Assembly (NCBI GenBank): GCA_000710935.1
Contig: BAYV01000010.1
Span: forward strand, 62,001-126,000
Reading direction: 5' to 3'
DNA length: 64,000 bases
DNA from: Iodidimonas nitroreducens
GTDB lineage: Bacteria > Pseudomonadota > Alphaproteobacteria > Sphingomonadales > Rhodothalassiaceae
The notes under the pieces were generated by a model. The model was not told the origin of the DNA and searched no databases. It saw only the letters and a list, made by a program, of their open reading frames with translations. A program made the position numbers and the translations under genes. Positions 25,470 to 34,855 of this stretch are shown piece by piece; position 1 is the stretch's first letter; each line of letters begins with the position of its first letter.

Positions 25470-28385
25470 ATGTCAACGCGTATGCTTATCGACGCGCGCC
25501 ACCCGGAAGAGACGCGGGTCGCCGTTATCCATGGTAATCGGGTAGAAGAATTCGATTATGAAAGTGTTGCCAAGCGGCAGCTTAAAGGCAATATCTACCT
25601 TGCTAAGGTCACGCGGGTAGAGCCATCCCTGCAGGCCTGTTTTGTTGACTATGGGGGAAACCGGCATGGGTTCCTCGCTTTCAGCGAAATTCATCCCGAT
25701 TATTACCAGATCCCCGCCGAAGATCGCGATGCCCTGATGGCCGAAGTGGCCCGGGAAGCCGCATCTGATGCTTTGGACAATGAAAAAACCAGAAAAAAAC
25801 AGAAATCTGCAGCCAATTCTGATGCAGAAGATGAGGCCGATCAGGGTGACGACGCTGATGATGCATCGGATGTCGAGCAAATCTCCGGCGAAGATGATTA
25901 TGAGGATGATGGCCGCAGGCGCGCCCATGTGCTGCGCCGCCATTATAAAATCCAAGAGGTTATCAAGCGTCGGCAGATCCTGCTCATTCAGGTGGTCAAA
26001 GAAGAGCGCGGAACTAAGGGTGCCGCGCTGACGACCTATCTGTCCCTTGCCGGTCGCTATTGTGTTTTGATGCCCAATAGCCAGAATGGCGGCGGCATCA
26101 GCCGGAAAATCGCCAATTCTGCCGATCGTAAAAAGCTCAAGGATGTGATGTCCTCGCTGCAGGTGCCGGAAGGCATGGGCTGCATCATCCGCACCGCGGG
26201 GCTGAACCGCACAAAGGTCGAGATCAAGCGCGATTTCGATTATCTGGTGCGCCTTTGGGATGGTATTCGTGATCGCACGCTGAGTTCCATTGCGCCCGCC
26301 CTTATTCATGAAGAGGCCGATCTGATCAAGCGGTCGATCCGCGATCTTTATTCCCGCGATATCGATGAAATTCAGGTGGAAGGCGAAGATGGTTATAAGC
26401 TCGCCAAGGGCTTTATGAAGCTTTTGATGCCCAGTCACGCCCGGCGCGTGCAGCATTATAAGGATCGCATCCCGCTGTTTCACCGCTATCAGGTGGAAAA
26501 TCAGCTTGAAGCCATGTATTCGCCCATCGTGCAGCTTAAATCCGGCGGCTATATCGTTATCAATCCGACCGAAGCCCTGATCGCCATCGATGTAAATTCC
26601 GGGCGTTCCACCAAAGAGCATAATATCGAAGAAACCGCCTATAAAACCAATCTGGAAGCCGCCGATGAAGTGGCGCGCCAATTGCGCCTGCGGGATCTGG
26701 CCGGATTGATCGTTATCGATTTCATCGATATGGAAGACCGGGGCAATAACCGCTCTGTTGAAAAGCGGATGAAAGATGCGCTGAAATCTGATCGCGCCCG
26801 CATTCAGGTTGGCCGGGTGTCATCCTTTGGCCTGATGGAAATGTCGCGCCAAAGATTGCGCCCCAATCTTCTTGAAGCGTCGATGATCACCTGCGGCACC
26901 TGCAATGGCGCGGGTGTGGTGCCATCTGTTGAAATGGCTTCGCTCAATATCCTGCGGGCTTTGGAAGAAGAAGGCATCCGGGATCGCAGCGCTGAAATCA
27001 CCATCAAAGCGCCTTTTTCGGTGGCATTTTATCTGCTCAACAACAAGCGCTCCATGCTCACCGATCTTGAGCAGCGCTATGATTACACGCTGAGCATCAA
27101 TGCCGATGCCCATCTGGGGATCGAGCCCTGGGAAATGGAACGGGTGGCGAAAACACCCGAACAGATTGCCGCAGGTGCCCGGGATGCCGCCCGACGCGCC
27201 GCCGAGGCCCCCGCCCTCATTGATGAGAGCGATCTGGATGACGATCTGCCCGAAAGCGATGAGGATACTGCGCCCGAACCAGGCGCATCAGCCACATCAT
27301 CAGCCGATGCACCAGAAAAATCGGCCGATCATCGCGGTGATGATAAAGCCGCAGATAATAATGATGATGAAGGCGGTCGCAAAAAACGGCGGCGGCGGCG
27401 GCGCAGAGGTCGGCGTGGCCGGGGCGGTGATGATCAGCAAAGTGCCCAGGATCAGGGCGATCAGGACGATAGCCCGCGCGATGCCGCTGATGGCGATCAG
27501 CCGAGCATCGATCCGCAAAGGGCCGGGGAACAATCCTCTTTGCCAGTGGGTGCCAAAGATGATGAGCAAAAACCACGGCGGCGGTCCCGGCGGCGGCGGT
27601 CGCGCGGCTCTGATGAGACGGCAGGCCCAGCCCAACCTAATGCCACAAACAATGCTGAAGGCAGTGCTGAAGGAAGCGCTGATACGGCGGCACAACTCGG
27701 CGAACCGTCTGTATCAAACGCCACGGAAAACGCCCCTGATGCCGGCGATGACAAGCCCCGGCGCAGGCGGCGCGTGCGCAGAAAATCGCCAAGCGGTGAA
27801 GCGGCTTCCTTATCGGCTGAAGCGGATCCGGCACCGGCGGTGCCACCTGCTGCGCAAAGCCCTGAAGAGCAAAATCCTGCTGAACCCCAAAATCCTGCTG
27901 AACCTGCACGTGAGGCGTCAGATGACGAGGCCGTAGAAGCGGTGAAAAAGCCTCGGCGTCGGCGGAAAACGGCCAAAGCCCCTGATGAAGCGGCTGATGC
28001 CGGTGCGAGCAATGAGGCAGACAAACCGGTGAAGGCAAAAGCGCCACGGCACCGCGCGCCCGCAAAATCTGCCACGCAAAAACCGACCAAGGCCGATGGA
28101 GATGCAAAGGCCGAAGCAGAAGCGCAAGCAGCACCTGAAGCTCAGGCCCCGCAAACACCGCCTGAAGCTCAGACACCACAAACACCACCAAAAACTCAAC
28201 CGGAAGTTCAGCCATCCCCGGAAGCCCAGCCAGCGCCTGAAAAACCGGTAGCGCCCGCCCCAGATGTTCTGGAGCGACAGATCGTTACCCCGGATGGTGT
28301 GAAAGAAGAAAAGCTGGAGGAAAAAGGCGAGGCCGATAGCAGCAAGCGCAAGCGTGGTTGGTGGCAGCGCGCTTTGGGGCGCTGA
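25470..28385 (+). CDS. rne: Ribonuclease E
   Basis: RNase E is the endonuclease that starts mRNA decay and rRNA and tRNA maturation, and is the degradosome scaffold. From ATG 25470 (GGAG upstream) the protein has 971 residues. The N-terminal catalytic half has the S1 domain, interrupted as in other alphaproteobacteria by an acidic insert (about residues 108-150, many Asp and Glu), the DNase I-like region with FIDMEDRGNNR, and the Zn-link CGTCNGAG. The C-terminal half is disordered, with Arg-rich clusters (RRRRRRRRGRRGRGG; PRRRRRVRRK) for RNA binding and Pro/Gln/Ala/Glu repeats, ending GWWQRALGR. A strong terminator follows. Confidence 0.95.
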   Translation: MSTRMLIDARHPEETRVAVIHGNRVEEFDYESVAKRQLKGNIYLAKVTRVEPSLQACFVDYGGNRHGFLAFSEIHPDYYQIPAEDRDALMAEVAREAASDALDNEKTRKKQKSAANSDAEDEADQGDDADDASDVEQISGEDDYEDDGRRRAHVLRRHYKIQEVIKRRQILLIQVVKEERGTKGAALTTYLSLAGRYCVLMPNSQNGGGISRKIANSADRKKLKDVMSSLQVPEGMGCIIRTAGLNRTKVEIKRDFDYLVRLWDGIRDRTLSSIAPALIHEEADLIKRSIRDLYSRDIDEIQVEGEDGYKLAKGFMKLLMPSHARRVQHYKDRIPLFHRYQVENQLEAMYSPIVQLKSGGYIVINPTEALIAIDVNSGRSTKEHNIEETAYKTNLEAADEVARQLRLRDLAGLIVIDFIDMEDRGNNRSVEKRMKDALKSDRARIQVGRVSSFGLMEMSRQRLRPNLLEASMITCGTCNGAGVVPSVEMASLNILRALEEEGIRDRSAEITIKAPFSVAFYLLNNKRSMLTDLEQRYDYTLSINADAHLGIEPWEMERVAKTPEQIAAGARDAARRAAEAPALIDESDLDDDLPESDEDTAPEPGASATSSADAPEKSADHRGDDKAADNNDDEGGRKKRRRRRRRGRRGRGGDDQQSAQDQGDQDDSPRDAADGDQPSIDPQRAGEQSSLPVGAKDDEQKPRRRSRRRRSRGSDETAGPAQPNATNNAEGSAEGSADTAAQLGEPSVSNATENAPDAGDDKPRRRRRVRRKSPSGEAASLSAEADPAPAVPPAAQSPEEQNPAEPQNPAEPAREASDDEAVEAVKKPRRRRKTAKAPDEAADAGASNEADKPVKAKAPRHRAPAKSATQKPTKADGDAKAEAEAQAAPEAQAPQTPPEAQTPQTPPKTQPEVQPSPEAQPAPEKPVAPAPDVLERQIVTPDGVKEEKLEEKGEADSSKRKRGWWQRALGR

Positions 28386-28432
28386 TTATCCGGCCCCAAA
28401 GCACGGCTATAAATCTCAACTGAAAATTGTGG

Positions 28433-28472
28433 AAAAAGGCGGACAGGTGATCATCATCCTTCCGCCTTTTTT
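28433..28472 (+). terminator. Rho-independent terminator after rne
   Basis: AAAAAGGCGG (28433-28442) pairs with CCGCCTTTTTT (28462-28472); an inner AGG/CCT pairing extends the stem. The run of six T follows directly. It starts 48 bp after the rne stop. Confidence 0.85.
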
Positions 28473-28605
28473 GACCTTTAAGGATAAACTGCCCCTGTTC
28501 ATATCCCCACATCTTGCTTTATGGTGATGGCTATGAATGGGGTTTGTGCCTTGGGCCGAACGGGCCTGCAATGCCGCCCGATATGGACCTGACCGGAGTT
28601 AATCT

Positions 28606-29964
28606 GTGTTTTATTTTATGAGACTATTGGTCCTTTTTGCCCTCGTCTTCTCTTTCATCTCGCAGCCAGCCATGGCGCAGGGCATCCGAACCCTGCGCGA
28701 TGCCGAATTTGAAAATTTTCTGCACCGGATTTCCGATCCCATTTTTGCGGCCGGGGGGCTTCGTCCGGAAGATGTGCAGATTTATATTGTGGATGATACC
28801 AATCTAAACGCTTTTTATGCCGGTGGGCAGGCGATTTTCATCCATACCGGGCTGATTTTGCAAACCGATAATGTGGATCAGGTGATCGGCGTGATCGCCC
28901 ATGAAGCTGGCCATATGATCGCAGGCCATGTGCAGCGCTTTGATGAAGCTCTGAAACCCGCAACCAGCCTGTCGATCTTGGGGCTTGTGCTGGGGGCTGC
29001 GGCTATTGCCGCCGGGGCCCCGGAAGCCGGCATGGGGCTGATCACGGGTGGTCAGGGTGTGGCCCAACGCTCGGTTTTGAAATTCCGCCGGGTGCAGGAA
29101 GCCTCGGCCGATCAGGCAGCGATTCAGTTTCTCAAGGATACCGAGATGTCTGGGCGTGGTCTTCTCGAAATTTTCGAGAAATTCCGCTATCAGGAACTGC
29201 TCACCGCCCCCAATATCGATCCATATGTGCTGACCCATCCGCTTTCCGGCGAACGTATCGCCAATGTGGAACAGCGGATGAAAGCATCACCCTATTGGGA
29301 GAAGCCCACCGATCCCGTTTTGCAGGCGCAATATAATCGGATCAAAGCCAAGCTGCAGGGCTATATCTGGCCAGCCTCATCCACATTGGGGCAATATCCC
29401 CCCTCCAATAAAAGCATACCTGCGCGCTATGCCCGCATTTACGCCTATAACAAAGCTTTGGAATGGGACAAGGCCATGGCCGAAGCCGATAGCCTGATCG
29501 CGGAAATCCCCGATGATCCTTATTTCCATGAAATCAAGGGCCAGATTCTTCTGGAAAATGGCCATGTCGAACAATCCTTACCACATCTGGAACGGGCCGC
29601 CCAACTGGCCCCTACCGAGCCTTTGATTCTCACCCTTTATGCGCAGGCGCTGGTGGCGAAAGACGAGCCGGAAACCGACAGGCTGGCCATGCCCATATTG
29701 GAAAAATCGGTTCGGATCGATCCCTATAACAGCTTTGGCTGGTATCAGCTCGCCATCATCTATACCCGTAATGAAGAACCCGCTTTGGCCAATCTGGCAA
29801 CCGCCGAACGCTATATGCTGCAACGCAATCCCGGCCGTGCCGCCATGCATGCAAGCCAGGCTTTGGAAGGCCTGAGACCCGGCACGCCAAAATGGTTGCG
29901 GGCGCAGGATATCCGGCAGGCCGCCGGTGTAGAGATTGAGCAAAGCGCAAATCGTCGTCGATAA
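28606..29964 (+). CDS. M48-family periplasmic metalloprotease with C-terminal TPR region (BepA/YfgC-like)
   Basis: A zinc protease likely acting in outer-membrane protein quality control. GTG 28606 is preferred because GGAG is 8 nt upstream; ATG 28618 is the alternative. The 452-residue protein begins with a signal peptide ending at AMAQG. The zinc site HEAGH is in GVIAHEAGHMIAGH, with the third ligand Glu in VQEASADQAA. A glycine-rich hydrophobic hairpin (SILGLVLGAAAIAAG) sits between them, as usual in the family. The C-terminal half is alpha-helical with TPR-like repeats. It is followed 14 bp later by the DsbA-like gene, so the two probably share a transcript and an envelope role. Confidence 0.9.
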   Translation: MFYFMRLLVLFALVFSFISQPAMAQGIRTLRDAEFENFLHRISDPIFAAGGLRPEDVQIYIVDDTNLNAFYAGGQAIFIHTGLILQTDNVDQVIGVIAHEAGHMIAGHVQRFDEALKPATSLSILGLVLGAAAIAAGAPEAGMGLITGGQGVAQRSVLKFRRVQEASADQAAIQFLKDTEMSGRGLLEIFEKFRYQELLTAPNIDPYVLTHPLSGERIANVEQRMKASPYWEKPTDPVLQAQYNRIKAKLQGYIWPASSTLGQYPPSNKSIPARYARIYAYNKALEWDKAMAEADSLIAEIPDDPYFHEIKGQILLENGHVEQSLPHLERAAQLAPTEPLILTLYAQALVAKDEPETDRLAMPILEKSVRIDPYNSFGWYQLAIIYTRNEEPALANLATAERYMLQRNPGRAAMHASQALEGLRPGTPKWLRAQDIRQAAGVEIEQSANRRR

Positions 29965-29978
29965 CGGAATATTATTTT

Positions 29979-30779
29979 ATGTCAAACAAGCCGGGAGCTT
30001 CGCGGCTCCGCCCCTATAGCCTGATCATTGCCAGCCTTGCTTTGGTCATTTCCATGGCCTCCTTGCTTTTGGTGCTCAATTCTTCGCAAAAATCGGCTTT
30101 GGGCACAAACCCCGATCAAGCCCGGATGCATGAGATGTTTCGGGCTTATTTATTGGAAAATCCTGAAATTCTGCCCGAAGCCATCGCCATCTTGCGCCAG
30201 CGCGATGAAGCCGCTCAGCAGCAAAGGCTGCAGGCTTTGGCATCGGATCGCTGGGATGATATCCGCAAGGATGCTTATTCCCCCACCATCGGGCCCGATG
30301 ATGCGGCGGTTACGGTGGTTGAATATTATGATTATCGCTGCCCATTCTGCCGCCGGGCACATCCCGATATGGTCCGGCTTCTAGAAGAGCATGGGGATAA
30401 TATCCGCTATGTGTTCAAGCAGTTTCCCGTGCTGGATCGGGATGGGGAAAATGGCGTTTCCCATTTTGCCGCCCGCGCCGCCATCGCCGCTTCAAAGCAG
30501 GAGGTCTTCCCGGCTTTTCATGAAAAGCTGATGACCCATGAAGGATCGTTGAACAAGGGCGTGATCCTTGATTTTGCCGAAGCCCTAAAGCTTGATATGG
30601 GCCGCTTTCGCAGCGATATGGATGATCCGGCCCTCTCCGCTTATTTTGAGCAAACAATCAATCTGGCGCGCATGATCGGCATCAGCGGCACCCCCACTTA
30701 TGTCATCAATGGTCAGGTGCTGGCCGGTGCTCAGGGCTATGATGCCATTCTGGATCTGGTTGAAAAAACCCGCAACTAG
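29979..30779 (+). CDS. DsbA-family thiol-disulfide oxidoreductase
   Basis: A thioredoxin-fold protein of 266 residues for disulfide handling in the envelope. One N-terminal membrane helix (about 14-33, LIIASLALVISMASLLLV) probably anchors it. The active site is CPFC in DYRCPFCRRAHPD, and the cis-proline loop is GTPTYVING. A helical segment before the fold (about 45-85) resembles the N-terminal dimerisation part of ScsC/BdbD-like proteins, so isomerase activity is possible. It lies just after the M48 protease gene. No dsbB-like partner is nearby. Confidence 0.9.
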   Translation: MSNKPGASRLRPYSLIIASLALVISMASLLLVLNSSQKSALGTNPDQARMHEMFRAYLLENPEILPEAIAILRQRDEAAQQQRLQALASDRWDDIRKDAYSPTIGPDDAAVTVVEYYDYRCPFCRRAHPDMVRLLEEHGDNIRYVFKQFPVLDRDGENGVSHFAARAAIAASKQEVFPAFHEKLMTHEGSLNKGVILDFAEALKLDMGRFRSDMDDPALSAYFEQTINLARMIGISGTPTYVINGQVLAGAQGYDAILDLVEKTRN

Positions 30780-30901
30780 CCCCGCCTTCCCTAAAAAATC
30801 CCCTGTGAACAAAGGCCAGCCGCTGATGGCGGCTTGCCCCCTTTGCCAGTTATGCGCACAGTGCTTTCATCATGAAAACTCTTTAGCCCAGAAAGACCGC
30901 C

Positions 30902-31357
30902 ATGTCTGATCTTCCCTTTCCGGATTTAACCGCCAAAATCGGCCAAAGGCTCGTCCTTTCCGATTGGCATGACGTGACACAGGCGCATATCAATGCCTTT
31001 GCCGATGCCACCGGTGATCATCAATGGATTCACATCGATGTGGACCGCGCCAAGGCCGAAAGCCCTTTTGGCGCCCCCATTGCCCATGGATTTTATACCT
31101 TGTCGCTGCTGCCCTATCTGATGGGGGATTTTTTTGGCGCTTATAAAGTGGCCCAAGGGATCAATTATGGCTGCGATAGCGTGCGCTTTCCCGCCCCGGT
31201 TCCGGTGGGATCAAGGGTGCGCGGCAGCTTTGTGCTGAAAGCAACGGCGGCAGGGCCGATGGGCTCCTTGAAATGCACCGTCACCTCAACAGTTGAAATC
31301 GAAGGCGGCCAAAAGCCTGCCTGTGTGGCCGATCAGGTCTTTTTACTTTTTCCATGA
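30902..31357 (+). CDS. MaoC-like (R)-enoyl-CoA hydratase
   Basis: A hot-dog-fold hydratase of 151 residues. The hydratase-2 signature is present: Asp and His in FADATGDHQWIHID and PIAHGF. Enzymes of this group add water to enoyl-CoA to give (R)-3-hydroxyacyl-CoA, which can feed PHA synthesis or other pathways. The next gene, an SDR, starts 11 bp after the stop, so they form a pair. Specificity is not determinable; linkage to the PHA synthase of this window is only functional speculation because that gene is about 24 kb away. Confidence 0.86.
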   Translation: MSDLPFPDLTAKIGQRLVLSDWHDVTQAHINAFADATGDHQWIHIDVDRAKAESPFGAPIAHGFYTLSLLPYLMGDFFGAYKVAQGINYGCDSVRFPAPVPVGSRVRGSFVLKATAAGPMGSLKCTVTSTVEIEGGQKPACVADQVFLLFP

Positions 31358-31368
31358 AAGGATTGAGC

Positions 31369-32142
31369 ATGAGCGGACTTTTCTCCCTCAAGGATAAAGT
31401 GGCGATCATCACCGGATCATCACGGGGCATTGGCCGGGCGATGGCCATAGCCATGGCCGATGCCGGGGCCAAAGTGGTGATTTCTTCGCGTAAGCGCGAG
31501 GCCTGCAAGCCGGTGGCCGATGCCATCAAGGCGGCGGGCGGCGAAGCCATTGTGGTGCCCTGCAATATATCGGATAAGGATCAGCTTCTAAATCTGGTCA
31601 ACAAAACGCGCGAGCAATATGGCCGGATCGATATTTTGGTGTGCAATGCCGCATCCAATCCGGTTTATGGCTCGATGACGGAAGTGTCTGATGATGCCTT
31701 TGACAAGATCATCGGCAATAATGTGCGCGCCAATATGAATCTGACCCATATGGTTCTGCCCGAGATGGCCGAACGCGGCGATGGGGCGATCATTCTGGTG
31801 TCTTCTATCGCGGGCCTTTCAGGCAGCCGCAATCTGGGGATTTATGCGATTTCCAAGGCCGCTGATTTTCAGGTGGCCCGCAATCTGGCCGTGGAATGGT
31901 CGAAAAAAGGGATCCGAATCAATTGCATCGCCCCCGGCCTTATCCGTACGGATTTCGCCAAAGCCCTGTGGGAAAATGACAAGGCCCGCGCCTATGTGGA
32001 AAAAGTGACCCCGGCAGGCCGCATCGGCGAACCCGAAGATATGGCGGGGATTGCGGTTTTTCTAGCAAGCCCGGCGGCGCGCTATATCACCGGCCAAACC
32101 ATCATCGCCGATGGCGGGGTGACCATTGCCGATATTTTTTAG
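31369..32142 (+). CDS. Short-chain dehydrogenase/reductase (SDR)
   Basis: Classical SDR of 257 residues. The NAD(P)-binding motif is TGSSRGIG, the NNAG-equivalent is CNAASNP, and the catalytic residues are Ser in VSSIAG and YAISK. The last part (PAARYITGQTIIADGG) is typical of the 3-oxoacyl reductase-like subgroup. AAAGGA 5-10 nt upstream decides for ATG 31369; the earlier ATG 31354 overlaps the MaoC stop. Pairing with a MaoC hydratase suggests fatty acyl metabolism, but the substrate is unknown. Confidence 0.87.
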   Translation: MSGLFSLKDKVAIITGSSRGIGRAMAIAMADAGAKVVISSRKREACKPVADAIKAAGGEAIVVPCNISDKDQLLNLVNKTREQYGRIDILVCNAASNPVYGSMTEVSDDAFDKIIGNNVRANMNLTHMVLPEMAERGDGAIILVSSIAGLSGSRNLGIYAISKAADFQVARNLAVEWSKKGIRINCIAPGLIRTDFAKALWENDKARAYVEKVTPAGRIGEPEDMAGIAVFLASPAARYITGQTIIADGGVTIADIF

Positions 32143-32179
32143 GCAAAGATGGCATAGAGAGGCTGTCAAAAAGGGAGGA

Positions 32180-32267
32180 TGGTGCCCGCTGCCGGACTTG
32201 AACCGGCACGGCCAAAAGGCCGAGGGATTTTAAGTCCCTTGCGTCTACCAAATTCCGCCAAGCGGGC
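32180..32267 (-). tRNA. tRNA-Leu (UAA)
   Basis: On the minus strand the 88-nt gene starts GCCCGCTTGGCGGAA and ends GCGGGCACCA with encoded CCA. The acceptor stem is GCCCGCT/AGCGGGC. The anticodon loop CTTAAAA gives TAA for leucine. A long variable arm (CGGCC/GGCCG around TTTT) marks a class II tRNA, and the T arm GGTTCAAGTCC is intact. Confidence 0.96.
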
Positions 32268-32349
32268 ACACGCACATCCTATGGCACAGCCTTTGCGGCA
32301 TGAAAAGATGCCACAAAGGCTAAAACCAAAATTATCCGACTTTGTGCCA

Positions 32350-33147
32350 TCAGCCTTCGCGGGGATCGCGCACCGGTTCGGCCCCAAAGCGGCGCACGGC
32401 GGCCTCGATCTCGCGAAGGGCGCGATCGATCAATGCCTGATCCAAGGCCCGCACCACCACATGGAGGCCAGCCCGACCCTCCCGATAATAGGGATAGCTG
32501 CCGATCTGAACATCCGGGTGGGCTTTGGCAATCAGCCCCAGATCCCCGGCCAAGGCGCTTTCCGGCACCGGCACAGACAGGCTGGCCGATAGCATCGGCA
32601 GGCCGCCCACCAGCTTATGGCGAATGCTTTCCAGCATCGATTGCATGATCAGGGGGACCCCCGCCAGCACAAACACATTTTCAATCTGAAAGCCGGGGGC
32701 CACGCTCACCGGATTATCGATCAGGCTGCCGCCCTCAGGCACCCGCGCCATGCGCTGGCGGGCTTGGGTAAATTCACCGGGGGGATAATGCGCTTCCAGC
32801 AAAGCCATTGCTTCAGGGTGAAAATGCAAAGGCACAGCAAAAGCCTGGGCAATCGATTCTGCGGTGATATCATCATGGGTGGGGCCAATGCCGCCGGTGG
32901 TGAACACATAATCAAATTGCCGCCGACAGCTATTCACATGATCAACAATTCTGTTTGTATCATCGGGGATCACCCGCACTTCATCAAGCCTGATGCCTTC
33001 CCCATTCAGCCATTTCGCCAGATATGCCAGATTGGCATCTTTGGTTCGGCCGGATAGAATCTCATCACCGATGATGATCAGCGCCGCCTTTACAACAGGC
33101 TTTTCTGCCGCATCATCAGGCTGCGTGGGAATAAAATGATCGCTCAT
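32350..33147 (-). CDS. CinA N-terminal-domain / molybdopterin-binding-like protein
   Basis: A 265-residue protein of the competence/damage-inducible CinA family lacking the C-terminal nicotinamide-nucleotide deamidase domain. The MoaB/MogA-like fold signature is seen in IIGDEILSGRTKDANL near residue 26 and TTGGIGPTHDDIT near 84. The domain in full CinA has ADP-ribose pyrophosphatase activity in some bacteria; the stand-alone form has no settled role. It is encoded alone on the minus strand after tRNA-Leu. Confidence 0.86.
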   Translation of the reverse strand: MSDHFIPTQPDDAAEKPVVKAALIIIGDEILSGRTKDANLAYLAKWLNGEGIRLDEVRVIPDDTNRIVDHVNSCRRQFDYVFTTGGIGPTHDDITAESIAQAFAVPLHFHPEAMALLEAHYPPGEFTQARQRMARVPEGGSLIDNPVSVAPGFQIENVFVLAGVPLIMQSMLESIRHKLVGGLPMLSASLSVPVPESALAGDLGLIAKAHPDVQIGSYPYYREGRAGLHVVVRALDQALIDRALREIEAAVRRFGAEPVRDPREG

Positions 33148-33334
33148 GGATTGGGGCTCCGGGCGTCAGATTGGGGAACGACGCTAGAGGCTCGGTGTAT
33201 CCTATCTGGCTGGCAAAATCCATTCCCCGCATCCGCTTTTCTTTCTGTGCTGGCAAGCCCTGCGCTGCGCATTGATCAGGATCGCACGATCGTCTAGCCT
33301 TGGTCGAACAATATGGGGATAAGGATCAAATACA

Positions 33335-34798
33335 ATGCAACAGCGCCATGATAAAGGCCAAAATCCACAGGCCAAAATCCGCAAAAATCGCTTCTCTGCC
33401 GCCCTTTTGCTGGGCGGCCTTTTCAGCAGCAGCCTGCTGATTGCCATCATCACCACCAGTGCCAGCGCGCAGGTGCCACCGGGGGAAACCCCCATCCTGC
33501 GCGAAATGGGCGCCAAGGCCAGCCCCGAACGGCTGCGCGCCGATGTGGAAAAACTGGTGAGCTTCGGCACCCGCCACAGCTTATCTGAAACCCAATCCGA
33601 AACACGCGGCATCGGCGCAGCGCGGCGCTGGATCGAAGAGGAATTCAACCGGATTTCCAAAGCCTGTGGCAATTGTCTGGAGGTGATCAGGGTTGCTGAT
33701 ACCGTTTCAGGCGAACGCCGCATTCCCGATCCCACCGAGATCGTCAATGTCATCGCCATTCAGCGCGGCACCCTTGATCCTGATCGCATGGTGATCATGT
33801 CGGGCGATATCGATAGCCGGGTCTCTGATCCCATGAATGCGACCGCCAACAGCCCCGGCGCCAATGATAATGCAACGGGCGTTGCCGGCACCATCGAGGC
33901 GGCGCGCGTACTATCGCAATATCGCTTCCCCGGCACCATTGTTTATGCGGCCCTTTCAGGCGAGGAACAGGGCCTTTTTGGCGGCAAGATTTTGGCCGAA
34001 TATGCCTTGAAACAGGGCTGGCAGGTCAAAGCCGTGATCAATAATGATATGATCGGCAATATTTCCGGCATCAATGGCGTGATCAACAACAGCACCGCCC
34101 GGGTTTTTTCTGAAGGCACCCGCGCCACCGAAACCCCCGAAGAAGCGCGCATCCGGCGTTTCAGCGGGGGTGAAGTGGATAGTGCCTCGCGCAATCTGGC
34201 GCGCTATATCGACCGGCTGGCCGATGATTATATCCCCAATCTGGATGTGATGATGGTGTATCGGCTGGATCGTTTTGGCCGGGGTGGCCATCATCGCCCC
34301 TTCAATGATGTGGGCATGCCCGGGGTTCGGATCATGGAAACCAATGAAGATTATACCCGCCAGCATCAGGATTTGCGCCGCGAAAACGGGATTGACTATG
34401 GCGATGTGATCGCAGGCGTGGATTTCGCCTATAATGCCAAGCTCACCGCGCTCAATATCGTGACTTTGGCCTCACTGGCCTCGGCCCCGCCCTTTCCATC
34501 AGATGTCAAAATCGCTGGCGCTGTTGAGCCATCGACAAAGCTGAGCTGGACCCGACCCACCGGCAAAGAGGCTGAAAACCTGGCCGGTTATCGGGTTTAT
34601 TGGCGCTTGACCACCGAACCACAATGGACCTTCAGCCGCTGGGTTGGCGATAGCGATCAGGTGACTTTGGAGAATATCGTGATCGATAATTATTATTTCG
34701 GGGTCGCCAGTGTTTCCAAAGATGGCTTTGAAAGCCCGGTGGTTTTCCCCGGGCCTGCGGGCAGCTTTGATCATGGCTCAGCGCCAGAAGCGGAATGA
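33335..34798 (+). CDS. Secreted M28-type zinc peptidase with C-terminal Fn3-like domain
   Basis: A 487-residue protein with a basic N-terminus and a signal-like helix ending at ASAQ. The peptidase region keeps Asp in PGANDNATG (about 178), the catalytic Glu pair in SGEEQG (210-211), Asp in INNDMIG (238), and His in GHHRPF. At the first ligand position, where M28 enzymes normally have His in an HxD motif, it reads SGDIDSR (Asp158, Asp160). A domain with KLSWTRPTG...YRVYWR near residues 405-470 resembles fibronectin III. Substrate is unknown; aminopeptidase activity is the family default but the altered site leaves this open. Confidence 0.82.
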   Translation: MQQRHDKGQNPQAKIRKNRFSAALLLGGLFSSSLLIAIITTSASAQVPPGETPILREMGAKASPERLRADVEKLVSFGTRHSLSETQSETRGIGAARRWIEEEFNRISKACGNCLEVIRVADTVSGERRIPDPTEIVNVIAIQRGTLDPDRMVIMSGDIDSRVSDPMNATANSPGANDNATGVAGTIEAARVLSQYRFPGTIVYAALSGEEQGLFGGKILAEYALKQGWQVKAVINNDMIGNISGINGVINNSTARVFSEGTRATETPEEARIRRFSGGEVDSASRNLARYIDRLADDYIPNLDVMMVYRLDRFGRGGHHRPFNDVGMPGVRIMETNEDYTRQHQDLRRENGIDYGDVIAGVDFAYNAKLTALNIVTLASLASAPPFPSDVKIAGAVEPSTKLSWTRPTGKEAENLAGYRVYWRLTTEPQWTFSRWVGDSDQVTLENIVIDNYYFGVASVSKDGFESPVVFPGPAGSFDHGSAPEAE

Positions 34799-34855
34799 GC
34801 AGGCTCTGCCGGTCATGAAAAAACAGGATCAGGATTTTGCCACATCGATGCGTCC

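Noticed and set aside
25285-25545. An 86-codon open frame in the rne leader crossing the rne start
   Set aside because: Out of frame with rne, no ribosome site and no recognisable product; the leader reading explains the region better.
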